A stretch of 64,000 nucleotides of DNA from Hamadaea flava (GTDB taxonomy: Bacteria > Actinomycetota > Actinomycetes > Mycobacteriales > Micromonosporaceae): positions 2,914,001-2,978,000 of the forward strand of contig NZ_JAMZDZ010000001.1 of the NCBI RefSeq assembly GCF_024172085.1, written 5' to 3'. Numbering within the stretch: the first letter of the stretch is position 1; every line of letters begins with the position of its first letter. Made by a program: the position numbers and the translations under genes. Under the pieces are notes generated by a model. That model searched no databases. It had not been told where the DNA came from and saw nothing but the letters and a program-made list of their open reading frames with translations. Below are positions 33,347 to 40,366 of this stretch, in pieces.

Positions 33347-34324
33347 ATGCGCGCCCTCCAGCAGACCTCGCTCCGCGGTCCCCAGGACTTGCGACTCATC
33401 ACCGATGCCACCAAGCCGGAGCCGGGACCGGGCGAGGTGCTGATCCGCGTGACCGCCGCCGGGATCAACTTCGCCGATCTGTCTCAGGCGTACGGCGCCT
33501 TCGCCAACGGCCCGCAGCCGCCGTACCTGGCCGGTTTCGAGGCTGCCGGCCAGGTCGTCGCGGTCGGCAGCGCGGTGATCGGGCTGACCCCAGGCACCCA
33601 TGTGGTAGGGACGAATGTCTTCGGACTCGGCGCCTTCGCCGAGTACATGTCCCTACCAGCCGGGGCCGTGCTGCCGGTGCCGGAAGGTTGGCCGGACGAG
33701 CATGCGTTGGGGCTGACCGTGAATTACCCGACCGCCATGGCCGCGCTGCGGCCACTGGGCGGGCTCGCTGCCGGGCAGACGGTGCTGATCCATGCCGCAG
33801 CCGGAGCCACCGGACAAGCGGCGATGATCATGGCCAAACACTACGGCGCCACGGTGATCGCCGCCGCGTCGCCGGACAAGCACCACCTGCTCGATAACGC
33901 GGACCACGTCGTGAACTCGCGCAGCCAAGACCTCGCCGCCCACGTGCTAGGGCTGACCGATGGGGCGGGCGTCGACCTGGTGCTCGAATCGGCCGGTGGC
34001 ACCACCTTCGAGGCCAGTCTGGCGTCGGCGAAACGAGTCACCGGCCGCGTCGTGGTCATCGGCAGCGCGGGCGGCGACGCGACGCTGAGCAACTGGGATC
34101 TGATCTACCGGCACCAGGTCCACGTGATCGGCTTCAACCTCGGCATCCTCATCCAAACCGCGCCGCACGTCTTCGGCGAGGTCATGGGCGAACTGTTCGC
34201 GCTGATCGCCACCGGGGTCCTGCGACCCACGCAGCCGACGATGTTCGACCTGGCCGACGGCCCCAAAGCGCTTGCCGAACTCCAGGCCCGAACGACCGTC
34301 GGCAAACTGGCTCTACGCCCGTAG
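33347..34324 (+). CDS. NADPH:quinone oxidoreductase-like MDR enzyme
   Basis: 325-residue zinc-independent medium-chain reductase. GINFADLSQAYGAF, AGFEAAGQVVAVGSAV and the nucleotide-binding loop HAAAGATGQAAMIMAKHYGA are quinone-oxidoreductase signatures, and no zinc-binding cysteines are present. It reduces quinones or alpha,beta-unsaturated carbonyls. AAGGAG precedes the ATG. It is probably repressed by the divergent TetR. In the island it could reduce enals or enones formed during oligo-isoprenoid breakdown, but general electrophile defence fits equally. Confidence 0.9.
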   Translation: MRALQQTSLRGPQDLRLITDATKPEPGPGEVLIRVTAAGINFADLSQAYGAFANGPQPPYLAGFEAAGQVVAVGSAVIGLTPGTHVVGTNVFGLGAFAEYMSLPAGAVLPVPEGWPDEHALGLTVNYPTAMAALRPLGGLAAGQTVLIHAAAGATGQAAMIMAKHYGATVIAAASPDKHHLLDNADHVVNSRSQDLAAHVLGLTDGAGVDLVLESAGGTTFEASLASAKRVTGRVVVIGSAGGDATLSNWDLIYRHQVHVIGFNLGILIQTAPHVFGEVMGELFALIATGVLRPTQPTMFDLADGPKALAELQARTTVGKLALRP

Positions 34325-34329
34325 GACCG

Positions 34330-34358
34330 ATGACCTGGGCAAAGTCAGCCCAGGTCAT
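34330..34358. terminator. bidirectional 11-bp hairpin
   Basis: ATGACCTGGGC (34330-34340) pairs perfectly with GCCCAGGTCAT (34348-34358). It sits between the convergent oxidoreductase and coiled-coil genes and overlaps the stop codon of the latter. Confidence 0.75.
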
Positions 34359-34782
34359 CCCACTGCGCGAGTTCAGCGTCGATCTCTTTCTGATCCGCCG
34401 CCGACTCCCGCGCCGCTATCGCGGCCTCACGGCGGTTCATCGCTTCGTCGCGGTCATCGGCCTGCCGCTCGCGTGCGGCCTGACCGCCTTCTCGCCGATG
34501 GGCCGCCGACTCCCGGACAGCCAGGTCCCGCTCGCGCAACGCAGCAAGTTCATCCCGATCATCGGCCTCATCGTCTCGCTCGTCGGCACGAGACGAGCGC
34601 GCCTCCAGATCAACCTCGCGTTGATCGGCATGTGCATCGCGCCGGTCGGCCTCCCGATCCCGTTCGTCGGACCGAGCGTCTCGCTGCCGCGCCAACTCCT
34701 CACGCTGAGCGAGCAACTTCTCCGCCCCAGCCAGGGTCAGCTCGCGGCCATCGATGTCGTTACGGCGTCCGGCCTCTTCCAC
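34345..34782 (-). CDS. highly charged coiled-coil repeat protein
   Basis: 145 residues made almost wholly of Arg, Asp, Glu and Ala, in a repeating ADERDxxADxRDxxA pattern (for example ADRRDAHADQREVDLEARSS, ADERDDEADDRDELAALRE). No signal peptide or membrane segment. This is a long single amphipathic helix or coiled coil of unknown function. The start is GTG 34782 with a GGGAG close upstream; no internal ATG is better. The DNA of the repeat is also periodic. Such charged repeat proteins are common in actinomycetes near stress genes, but I cannot assign a role. Confidence 0.72.
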   Translation of the reverse strand: MEEAGRRNDIDGRELTLAGAEKLLAQREELARQRDARSDERDREADRRDAHADQREVDLEARSSRADERDDEADDRDELAALRERDLAVRESAAHRREGGQAARERQADDRDEAMNRREAAIAARESAADQKEIDAELAQWDDLG

Positions 34783-34907
34783 ACTCCCAGCGTAGACCGC
34801 GTCGCGGCCTGCGGGCGATCAGCACACCGGCCGATGATCACCGACCCGGCGGCCGCCATCGGGCGTCGTCACCGTCAGGCCTCGGCTGAAGCAGCCGCGA
34901 AGCCGAA

Positions 34908-35522
34908 ATGAAGCGGACCGGGCGGCCGCAGCAGCTCAGGAGGCGGTCGCCGCCGCCCCAGATCGCGATCGAGGAAGCCGCCGCCGCACTCAGATGGGGC
35001 AAGATGCGCGTCACCACGGCCGGTGCGATCCGAGCCGCGGGCGGCACAGTCACCTACGCGCCGGAGCTGAACAACGGGCAGATGAACTACAACCACGTCA
35101 ACGTCACCCTCGACGAGGTCAACCCCTACGGTCCGCAAATGGACAACCCCGTGGCAAAGAGTGAGCGCATGACATTGCGGGCGCTCGGGATCCGCGCTGC
35201 TGAAGCTGTCCTATGTGATCACTGGATCGCATCGGGTGGCCGCGGAGACAGCTCCGCGGCCACTCACGCAACCGGAGGCGGGTACGCCGGAGCGGCCGGG
35301 GCCGGGCGGAAGTACCGGTTACTACTCGGCGCGGCGAGCACCGCGACGAGAATCAGCAAGCTGACGGCCCACAGCACGGTCGCTGGAATCTGCAGCAGCT
35401 GGATCCAGGCCGGCTGCGCTTGCGCGATCGCGTCGGCGACCTCGGTCCCGGTGATCGTGCCGCCGCTGGACAACTCCGCGTTGGTCGGCATCCCTGACGA
35501 GACGGTGGAGCAGCCGAAGTAG
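34908..35522 (+). CDS. uncertain hypothetical protein, 3' half antisense to a membrane gene
   Basis: The first roughly 90 residues look like real protein (IEEAAAALRWGKMRVTTAGA, then GGTVTYAPELNNGQMNYNHV and NPYGPQMDNPVAKSERM). Their style reminds me of C-terminal domains of secreted or polymorphic-toxin-like proteins, but I cannot name a family. After about 35170 the frame runs antisense through the well-supported membrane gene at 35264-35923 for 259 bases and reads as low-quality sequence. No clear ribosome site precedes ATG 34908. Probably a decayed or truncated gene whose true stop has been lost. Confidence 0.4.
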   Translation: MKRTGRPQQLRRRSPPPQIAIEEAAAALRWGKMRVTTAGAIRAAGGTVTYAPELNNGQMNYNHVNVTLDEVNPYGPQMDNPVAKSERMTLRALGIRAAEAVLCDHWIASGGRGDSSAATHATGGGYAGAAGAGRKYRLLLGAASTATRISKLTAHSTVAGICSSWIQAGCACAIASATSVPVIVPPLDNSALVGIPDETVEQPK

Positions 35523-35923
35523 CACAGATCCAGACCGGCGGTCACCCAGAGCAGGACCCGGGCGGGCTGCTTGCCCGCACCCGCCAGCATGCCGTTGATC
35601 AGATAGCTGGCGGCGAAGGCGAACAGCACGAGCGAGCTGAAGGCTACGCCGATCACGTAACCCGAGGTCATCGCGTCGACGTCGCTGTCGGACCCGCCGC
35701 GCGTACGGCTGCCGATCAGCTCGTCGATCGCGTCGAGCTGCCCTTGGAGGGTCAGCCAGCCGAGGACGACGGTCAGCACGTCGAGGGTGGCCGCGATGAG
35801 CGCGAGGACGAGGGCGGCGGACACAGTGGCCGGACGGGCCGGTCGCGGATCGGTCAAGGTCACGTGCAGCACGCTACGAGCGGGTTCCCGCTGGCGGAAC
35901 GGTTTCGAGCGGGCACCGGACAA
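35264..35923 (-). CDS. four-helix membrane protein, unknown function
   Basis: 219 residues from GTG 35923, or 199 from GTG 35863 (VTLTDPRPARP), which I think as likely; neither has a strong ribosome site. Four hydrophobic segments are clear: about residues 35-58, 90-112, 122-142 and 172-196, with an acidic extracellular loop containing GSRTRGGSDSDVD between the first two and a Pro-rich tail (APAAPAYPPPVA). No enzymatic motif. Possibly related to small actinobacterial integral membrane proteins with Pro-rich tails. Confidence 0.72.
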   Translation of the reverse strand: MSGARSKPFRQREPARSVLHVTLTDPRPARPATVSAALVLALIAATLDVLTVVLGWLTLQGQLDAIDELIGSRTRGGSDSDVDAMTSGYVIGVAFSSLVLFAFAASYLINGMLAGAGKQPARVLLWVTAGLDLCYFGCSTVSSGMPTNAELSSGGTITGTEVADAIAQAQPAWIQLLQIPATVLWAVSLLILVAVLAAPSSNRYFRPAPAAPAYPPPVA

Positions 35924-35949
35924 CTACCGGACAACCCGGGTACGCGTAC

Positions 35950-36651
35950 ATGACAATATGGACTGTGGGCCGTCCGGAGAAGCCGATCGAGATCGTCGAC
36001 GAGGTCGCGGCGTTCGCTGCCGAGCTGCGTACCCTCAAGGCGGCACAAGGTTCGCTGACCTACCGCGACCTCGCCGCGCGTACGCACTATTCGCGGACGA
36101 CGCTGGCCGAGGCGACTGCGGGCAAGAAACCACCGAGCCTGCCGGTCGTGCTGGCCATCGTGCGGGCCTGCGGTGGTGACCCCGGGCTGTGGCAGGCGCG
36201 CTGGGAGAAGATGCGCCAGCGGGCCGCGAACACGCCGATCCTGCTCTCGGCACTGCCTGAGCAGGAGGTCGCGGACGGGTCCGAACCGGAGGCCGCCGGC
36301 TGCGGTGCGGACGCCACGACCGCGATCGCCCGCAAGATCGCCTGGCACGAGCGACGGCTCAACCTGGGTCAGGTCGAACTGCGGTACTCGGCGCGCCAGG
36401 GCGCCGCCTGGGCCCGGTTCGAGGGCTATGGATCACTGGACCACCTCGCCGGCCAACGACAGGTCGTCATCGAGGTGGCCGTCGTCCGCGAGTCCGACGA
36501 CCGGCGCACCGCAGTACGCGAGGCGTACTGCTTCGACTATCACTGGTGCGACATCCTGCTCAGCCAGGGACGGCTCCGCGCCGCCGCCTGGATCCTGGTC
36601 GACGACCGGGTCGTCGCCGAGAGCAGCACACCCTGGTTCGCCCTCGGCTGA
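35950..36651 (+). CDS. XRE-type HTH protein with DUF2690-like C-terminal domain
   Basis: 233 residues. Residues about 18-75 form a helix-turn-helix (LTYRDLAARTHYSRTTLAEA, then VLAIVRACGG). The C-terminal part, LNLGQVELRYSARQGAAWAR, resembles the VELRYS..C..AW.R core of DUF2690 proteins that follow XRE domains in streptomycetes and relatives. The cysteine usual in that core is glutamine here. Role unknown; possibly a sensor or regulator of cell-surface or secondary-metabolic functions. Start ATG 35950; the in-frame GTG at 35965 is an alternative. Confidence 0.78.
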   Translation: MTIWTVGRPEKPIEIVDEVAAFAAELRTLKAAQGSLTYRDLAARTHYSRTTLAEATAGKKPPSLPVVLAIVRACGGDPGLWQARWEKMRQRAANTPILLSALPEQEVADGSEPEAAGCGADATTAIARKIAWHERRLNLGQVELRYSARQGAAWARFEGYGSLDHLAGQRQVVIEVAVVRESDDRRTAVREAYCFDYHWCDILLSQGRLRAAAWILVDDRVVAESSTPWFALG

Positions 36652-36670
36652 GCAGCGTCGGGAGCCGTCG

Positions 36671-38431
36671 TCAGAAACTGCTGAGCAGCTTGACGAACGC
36701 GTCGTCGATCAGCTGCGGGTCCCGTGCGTCGAACGCCTTGCCCGAGGCGGCCTTGGCGATCGCCTCCAAGGTCGCCAGGTCCGATCCCTTGTCGAAGGCG
36801 ATGCAGAAGATCTTCACCGGGCGGTCGGGGTCCAGCGCGACGTCCTTGAGCAGGTTCGCCAGCTTGTTGTCCCTGGCGTACTCGTTCTCGCCGTCGGTCA
36901 GCACCACGACCGCGTTGATCCGCGTACGGTCGTAATGGTCGAGCATGTAGGAGTGGGCGGCGCGGATGGTCGTGTAGAGCGCGGTCGCGCCACCGGGACG
37001 CAGCCCACTCAGCCGGTCGGAGAAATGCCCGAGGTCCAGCCGGGACAGCGGCACCTGCTGCTGATAGGGCGCCGCGCTCGAACCCTGCTTCTCCGAGGAG
37101 AACGACCACAGCCCGACCTGATCGGCCGAGTTCAGCAGGGCCAGGCCCTTCTTCGCCGCCTCCGTCGCCATCTCCAGTCGTGTCTTGGACCTGACCTGGT
37201 TCGTCATCGAGCCCGAGACGTCGATGGTCATCAGAATGTTCGCCTTCTTGCGCAGCGTCGACCAGCTGTCCAGGATGCCCTGGACCACGGTCGGCGACGG
37301 CGGCTTGAAGTACGGGCGCTTGTCCGTCTCGTGGCCGCCGACCACCTTCGTCAGCTCCGCCGAGGCGACCTGCTGGTGATCGCGGAAACCCAGCCCGGCG
37401 AACGCCCGCTGCTGCGGCGATTCCTGCAGGAACGCCAGGAAGTCGGCCGCCGCCTTCTGCTGCGCGGTCGAAGCGCCCGGCAGCACGACGTACGGGTGAT
37501 CGAGGTTGAACGTGCCTTCCTTGGGATACAGCGCCACCAACGGCTCGTGCGGCTTCTCCCCCGGCTTGTCCGCCGTACGCGGGCTGAGCTGGCCCTCGTT
37601 GTACAGATAGACGAGTTCCTCCTGCGTCACGACCGCGCTCAGATCCGACTCTCCCTCGTCCACTGGGGACAGATCGGCGGCGGCCAGCGACTTCAGCAGG
37701 TCCACGACGTCGTCGCTGTAGTGCGACACGTTCGCCTCGATCCGGCGGACGAACTGGGTCACCTGCGGTGCGCGTACGTCGGCGTCGATCAGATCGCTGG
37801 AGGTTCCGGTCGCCGCGTAGTAGGTCGCGATGGTGGCGGCCAGGCCCGAGGTGGACAGCCGGGGGTTGTCCTTGCCGAAGGTGAACCGCTTCCATTCGGG
37901 CTTGCCGAAGGCCGCCCAGCCCTCGTCGCCGGACAAACCGAGGATGTCGCCCCAACCCAGCTCGCCCCGCTGTTGCAGCACCCGAGCCTTCGTCGCGGGC
38001 ATCGCGATGACCAGCGGGCTGTTGGCGATCGACGGGTACTCCCCCGGAGTCTGCTCCGGCCGCTTGGCCGCCCGGTCGCGCAGTTGCAGCTGACCGGTCC
38101 ACAGGCTCGACGTCGGCAACCACACCTGAGGCTTCGGGATGCCGCCCGCAACGGTGGCCCAGTCCCCGGCCAGCGCCTCCATCGCCTGACCGGAGTTCAG
38201 CCCGGCCACCGTGACGTTCGCGCACTGCCCGCCGAAGCGCCGCCCGCTTTTGTTGTACCGCCCGGCCAGCTCCGCGACCAGATCGTTCTTCTCGGTGGAG
38301 GAGACCATGCCGAGCGCCACGCAGTCGCTGCGATCGGTGTCGAGCCGTACGTACAGGTAGGAACCCGCGATCACCGCGAGCCCGACCACCACGGCGACGG
38401 TCACCGGGAGCCATCTGCGGCCGGATGCCAT
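36671..38431 (-). CDS. substrate-binding and von Willebrand factor A domain protein
   Basis: 586 residues. One N-terminal membrane helix (residues 6-28) anchors it outside the cell. Residues about 35-370 resemble a periplasmic extracellular solute-binding domain (VTVAGLNSGQAMEAL, SPLVIAMPATKA). The VWA domain follows with an intact MIDAS, MTIDVSGSMT, and the later VVVLTDGENEYARDN. This two-domain design recurs in actinobacteria beside a Ser/Thr kinase gene, exactly as here (38522-39898, same strand). AGGAGG precedes ATG 38431. It probably senses or presents a ligand at the cell surface; the molecule is unknown. Confidence 0.88.
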   Translation of the reverse strand: MASGRRWLPVTVAVVVGLAVIAGSYLYVRLDTDRSDCVALGMVSSTEKNDLVAELAGRYNKSGRRFGGQCANVTVAGLNSGQAMEALAGDWATVAGGIPKPQVWLPTSSLWTGQLQLRDRAAKRPEQTPGEYPSIANSPLVIAMPATKARVLQQRGELGWGDILGLSGDEGWAAFGKPEWKRFTFGKDNPRLSTSGLAATIATYYAATGTSSDLIDADVRAPQVTQFVRRIEANVSHYSDDVVDLLKSLAAADLSPVDEGESDLSAVVTQEELVYLYNEGQLSPRTADKPGEKPHEPLVALYPKEGTFNLDHPYVVLPGASTAQQKAAADFLAFLQESPQQRAFAGLGFRDHQQVASAELTKVVGGHETDKRPYFKPPSPTVVQGILDSWSTLRKKANILMTIDVSGSMTNQVRSKTRLEMATEAAKKGLALLNSADQVGLWSFSSEKQGSSAAPYQQQVPLSRLDLGHFSDRLSGLRPGGATALYTTIRAAHSYMLDHYDRTRINAVVVLTDGENEYARDNKLANLLKDVALDPDRPVKIFCIAFDKGSDLATLEAIAKAASGKAFDARDPQLIDDAFVKLLSSF

Positions 38432-38450
38432 GCGTTCCTCCTCTGTCGCG

Positions 38451-38510
38451 GGCTGACTGTCTCGGGGCTGAGCGTCTCGGGGCTGAGCGTCTCGGGGCTG
38501 AGTATCGCGG
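38451..38510. repeat. four tandem 15-bp repeats between kinase and VWA genes
   Basis: The unit GGCTGAGCGTCTCGG occurs at 38466-38480 and 38481-38495 exactly, with one-to-three-base variants on both sides (38451-38465 and 38496-38510). It fills most of the 90-base gap and lies just before the ribosome site of the VWA gene. It may arise by slippage or affect spacing of expression between the two genes. Confidence 0.85.
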
Positions 38511-38521
38511 GGGCGCGGGTG

Positions 38522-39898
38522 TCAGTCCCGCCCGGTGTCGCGGTCCATGGCTAGTGCGACGGCCAGCCGCACGAAGTAGCCGACTCCAGCGGCGATCGCA
38601 CCGGTGGTCGCGGAGCGCGCGGCGTCCGCCGAAGCGATGTAGATCGCCGCGAAGCCGACCGCGCCGAGGACGATCGCCGCCGAGATCCCGATCGGGTCGC
38701 CCAGCTGCCGCAGCAGGCGCCGAAACCCGCCGACCGGCGCGACGGCCACCTGGGTGGGCGAGGGCACCGGCACCGCGGCCGTCGTCGGCACCGGCAGCAC
38801 GCTCGGCTGCGGCCGTGTCGCCGCAAGGGGCGCGCCCGGCCCCATCCCCCCGGAAGCCCCCGCAACGGAAGCGCCCAGCCCCACACTCCTGGACGACGCC
38901 GCAACGGAAGCGCCCAGCCCCATGGCCCCGGACGACGCCGCAACGGGACCGCCCGGCTCCGAAGAAACGGTCGACGCCGCAATGGAAGCGCCCGGAGGTG
39001 AGGCTGGGAGCACGGCGGTCGCCGCGACACTGCCTGCCTTGAGGACGGTGCCCAGCGGCTCCTCGACCACGGCCGGTGCGTCGGCGCGGCCCAGCAGCCG
39101 CAGCAGCAACTGCTCCGAGGTCGGGCGGGCGTACTGGTCCTTGGCCAGCGCCTCTTCCACCAGGTCCAGCAGCGGACCGGACAGGTTCGCCAGGTCCGGC
39201 GGCTCGTGCAGGACGCGGGCCATCACGGTGGCCAGTGAGTCGTGGCCGAACGGACCGCGCCCCGACGCCGCGAACGCGATGGTCGCCGCCCAGCCGAAGA
39301 CGTCGCACCGCGGGCCGACGTCGGCGTTGTGGAAGCGCTCCGGCGCCATGTACGGCACCGTGCCCATGACGTTGCCGGTCAGCGTGTGCGTGTTCAGCGC
39401 CCGCGCGATGCCGAAGTCGATGACGCGCGGACCGTCCTCGCCCAGGATGACGTTGTCGGGCTTCAAGTCACAGTGGACGATCCCCGCCTGGTGGATCGCC
39501 GCGAGGGCGGTCGCGGTGCCGACGGCGAGCCGATAGAGCGCGTTGCCGGTGACCGGGCCGTGGTCGCGCACCTGGCGGTGCAACGTCGGGCCCGCGATGA
39601 ACTCGCTGGCCACATACGGCTGCTCGGCGTCCAGATCGGCCAGCAGGACCTGGGCGGTGCAGAACGCGGCTACCCGGGTCGCGGCGGCGATCTCCTTGGC
39701 GAACCGCGCCTTGGCCCTCGGATCCTGCTCCAGGTCGATGCTGAGCATCTTGACCGCGACGTGCCGGTCTCCGCCGTCCAGACCCAGGTAGACGATCCCC
39801 TGCCCACCCTGCCCCAGCCGGCCCAGCAACCGGTACGGTCCGGCCGACCGGGGATCGTGCGCGGCCAGCGGCGTCAGGTTCGGCAGCGGGACGGCCAT
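38522..39898 (-). CDS. eukaryotic-like Ser/Thr protein kinase (PknB family)
   Basis: 458 residues. The kinase domain (about 20-275) has the glycine loop LGQGGQGIVYLG, the ATP lysine in VAVKMLS, the catalytic loop HCDLKPDN, the metal-binding DFG (VIDFGIARA) and an APE-like segment MAPERF. Residues about 300-390 form a low-complexity linker with repeated GLGASVA-type units, followed by a membrane helix (AAIVLGAVGFAAIYIASA) and another hydrophobic stretch. ATG 39898 has GGGGAG upstream and is preferred to TTG 39901. It is co-oriented with the VWA/binding-protein gene 90 bases downstream, an arrangement that suggests a surface-sensing pair. Confidence 0.93.
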   Translation of the reverse strand: MAVPLPNLTPLAAHDPRSAGPYRLLGRLGQGGQGIVYLGLDGGDRHVAVKMLSIDLEQDPRAKARFAKEIAAATRVAAFCTAQVLLADLDAEQPYVASEFIAGPTLHRQVRDHGPVTGNALYRLAVGTATALAAIHQAGIVHCDLKPDNVILGEDGPRVIDFGIARALNTHTLTGNVMGTVPYMAPERFHNADVGPRCDVFGWAATIAFAASGRGPFGHDSLATVMARVLHEPPDLANLSGPLLDLVEEALAKDQYARPTSEQLLLRLLGRADAPAVVEEPLGTVLKAGSVAATAVLPASPPGASIAASTVSSEPGGPVAASSGAMGLGASVAASSRSVGLGASVAGASGGMGPGAPLAATRPQPSVLPVPTTAAVPVPSPTQVAVAPVGGFRRLLRQLGDPIGISAAIVLGAVGFAAIYIASADAARSATTGAIAAGVGYFVRLAVALAMDRDTGRD

Positions 39899-39998
39899 CA
39901 ACTCCCCTGAATCTCGATGATCAGCATGCGAGGCAAGGATAACGTCGCCTGTCCATCGTGACTGGAGCTAGGCGGAGCGCGACCCCGGCGGCTGCGCG

Positions 39999-40265
39999 TC
40001 AGCTCGGCGTCGACCACCGGCGTTCGGCGTCGGCCAGGCCGGGGATGACGAAGTCGGGCACCGCGTCGCCGGCGGCGATGTGCGCTCGGACGTGCTCGAT
40101 CATCCGGCCGGGTGTCGCCTCGACATGGCTGGGGTAGTCGCCGGCCTCGTCAGCCGGATACCGGACGCAGGAGAAGCACACGACGCCGTCGTCGGTGTCG
40201 TAGATGTAGACCGCCGAGTCGTAGTCATGGGGCCGGCCGGGACTGCTCCACCGCACGTAGCTCAC
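39999..40265 (-). CDS. hypothetical 88-residue protein
   Basis: Small cytoplasmic protein (MSYVRWSSPGRPHDYDSAVY, VCFSCVRYP, PGRMIEHVRAHIAAGD). It has good codon bias and resembles uncharacterised actinobacterial proteins of similar length. No domain or function recognised. The two cysteines in CFSC could bind metal but nothing else supports that. It is transcribed away from the GH15 gene. Confidence 0.65.
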   Translation of the reverse strand: MSYVRWSSPGRPHDYDSAVYIYDTDDGVVCFSCVRYPADEAGDYPSHVEATPGRMIEHVRAHIAAGDAVPDFVIPGLADAERRWSTPS

Positions 40266-40366
40266 CCCCGCAGAGTAGGCGGCTGCGACCAGCTGGGCGA
40301 GATGTCCGATTCTTCCGCCACCGGCGGGCCCGACTGAAGGGCTCGCTACCTGGGTAGTGGCCGGTG

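Noticed and set aside
38451-38510. Tandem 15-bp repeats as a CRISPR array
   Set aside because: Units are contiguous without spacers and only four in number.
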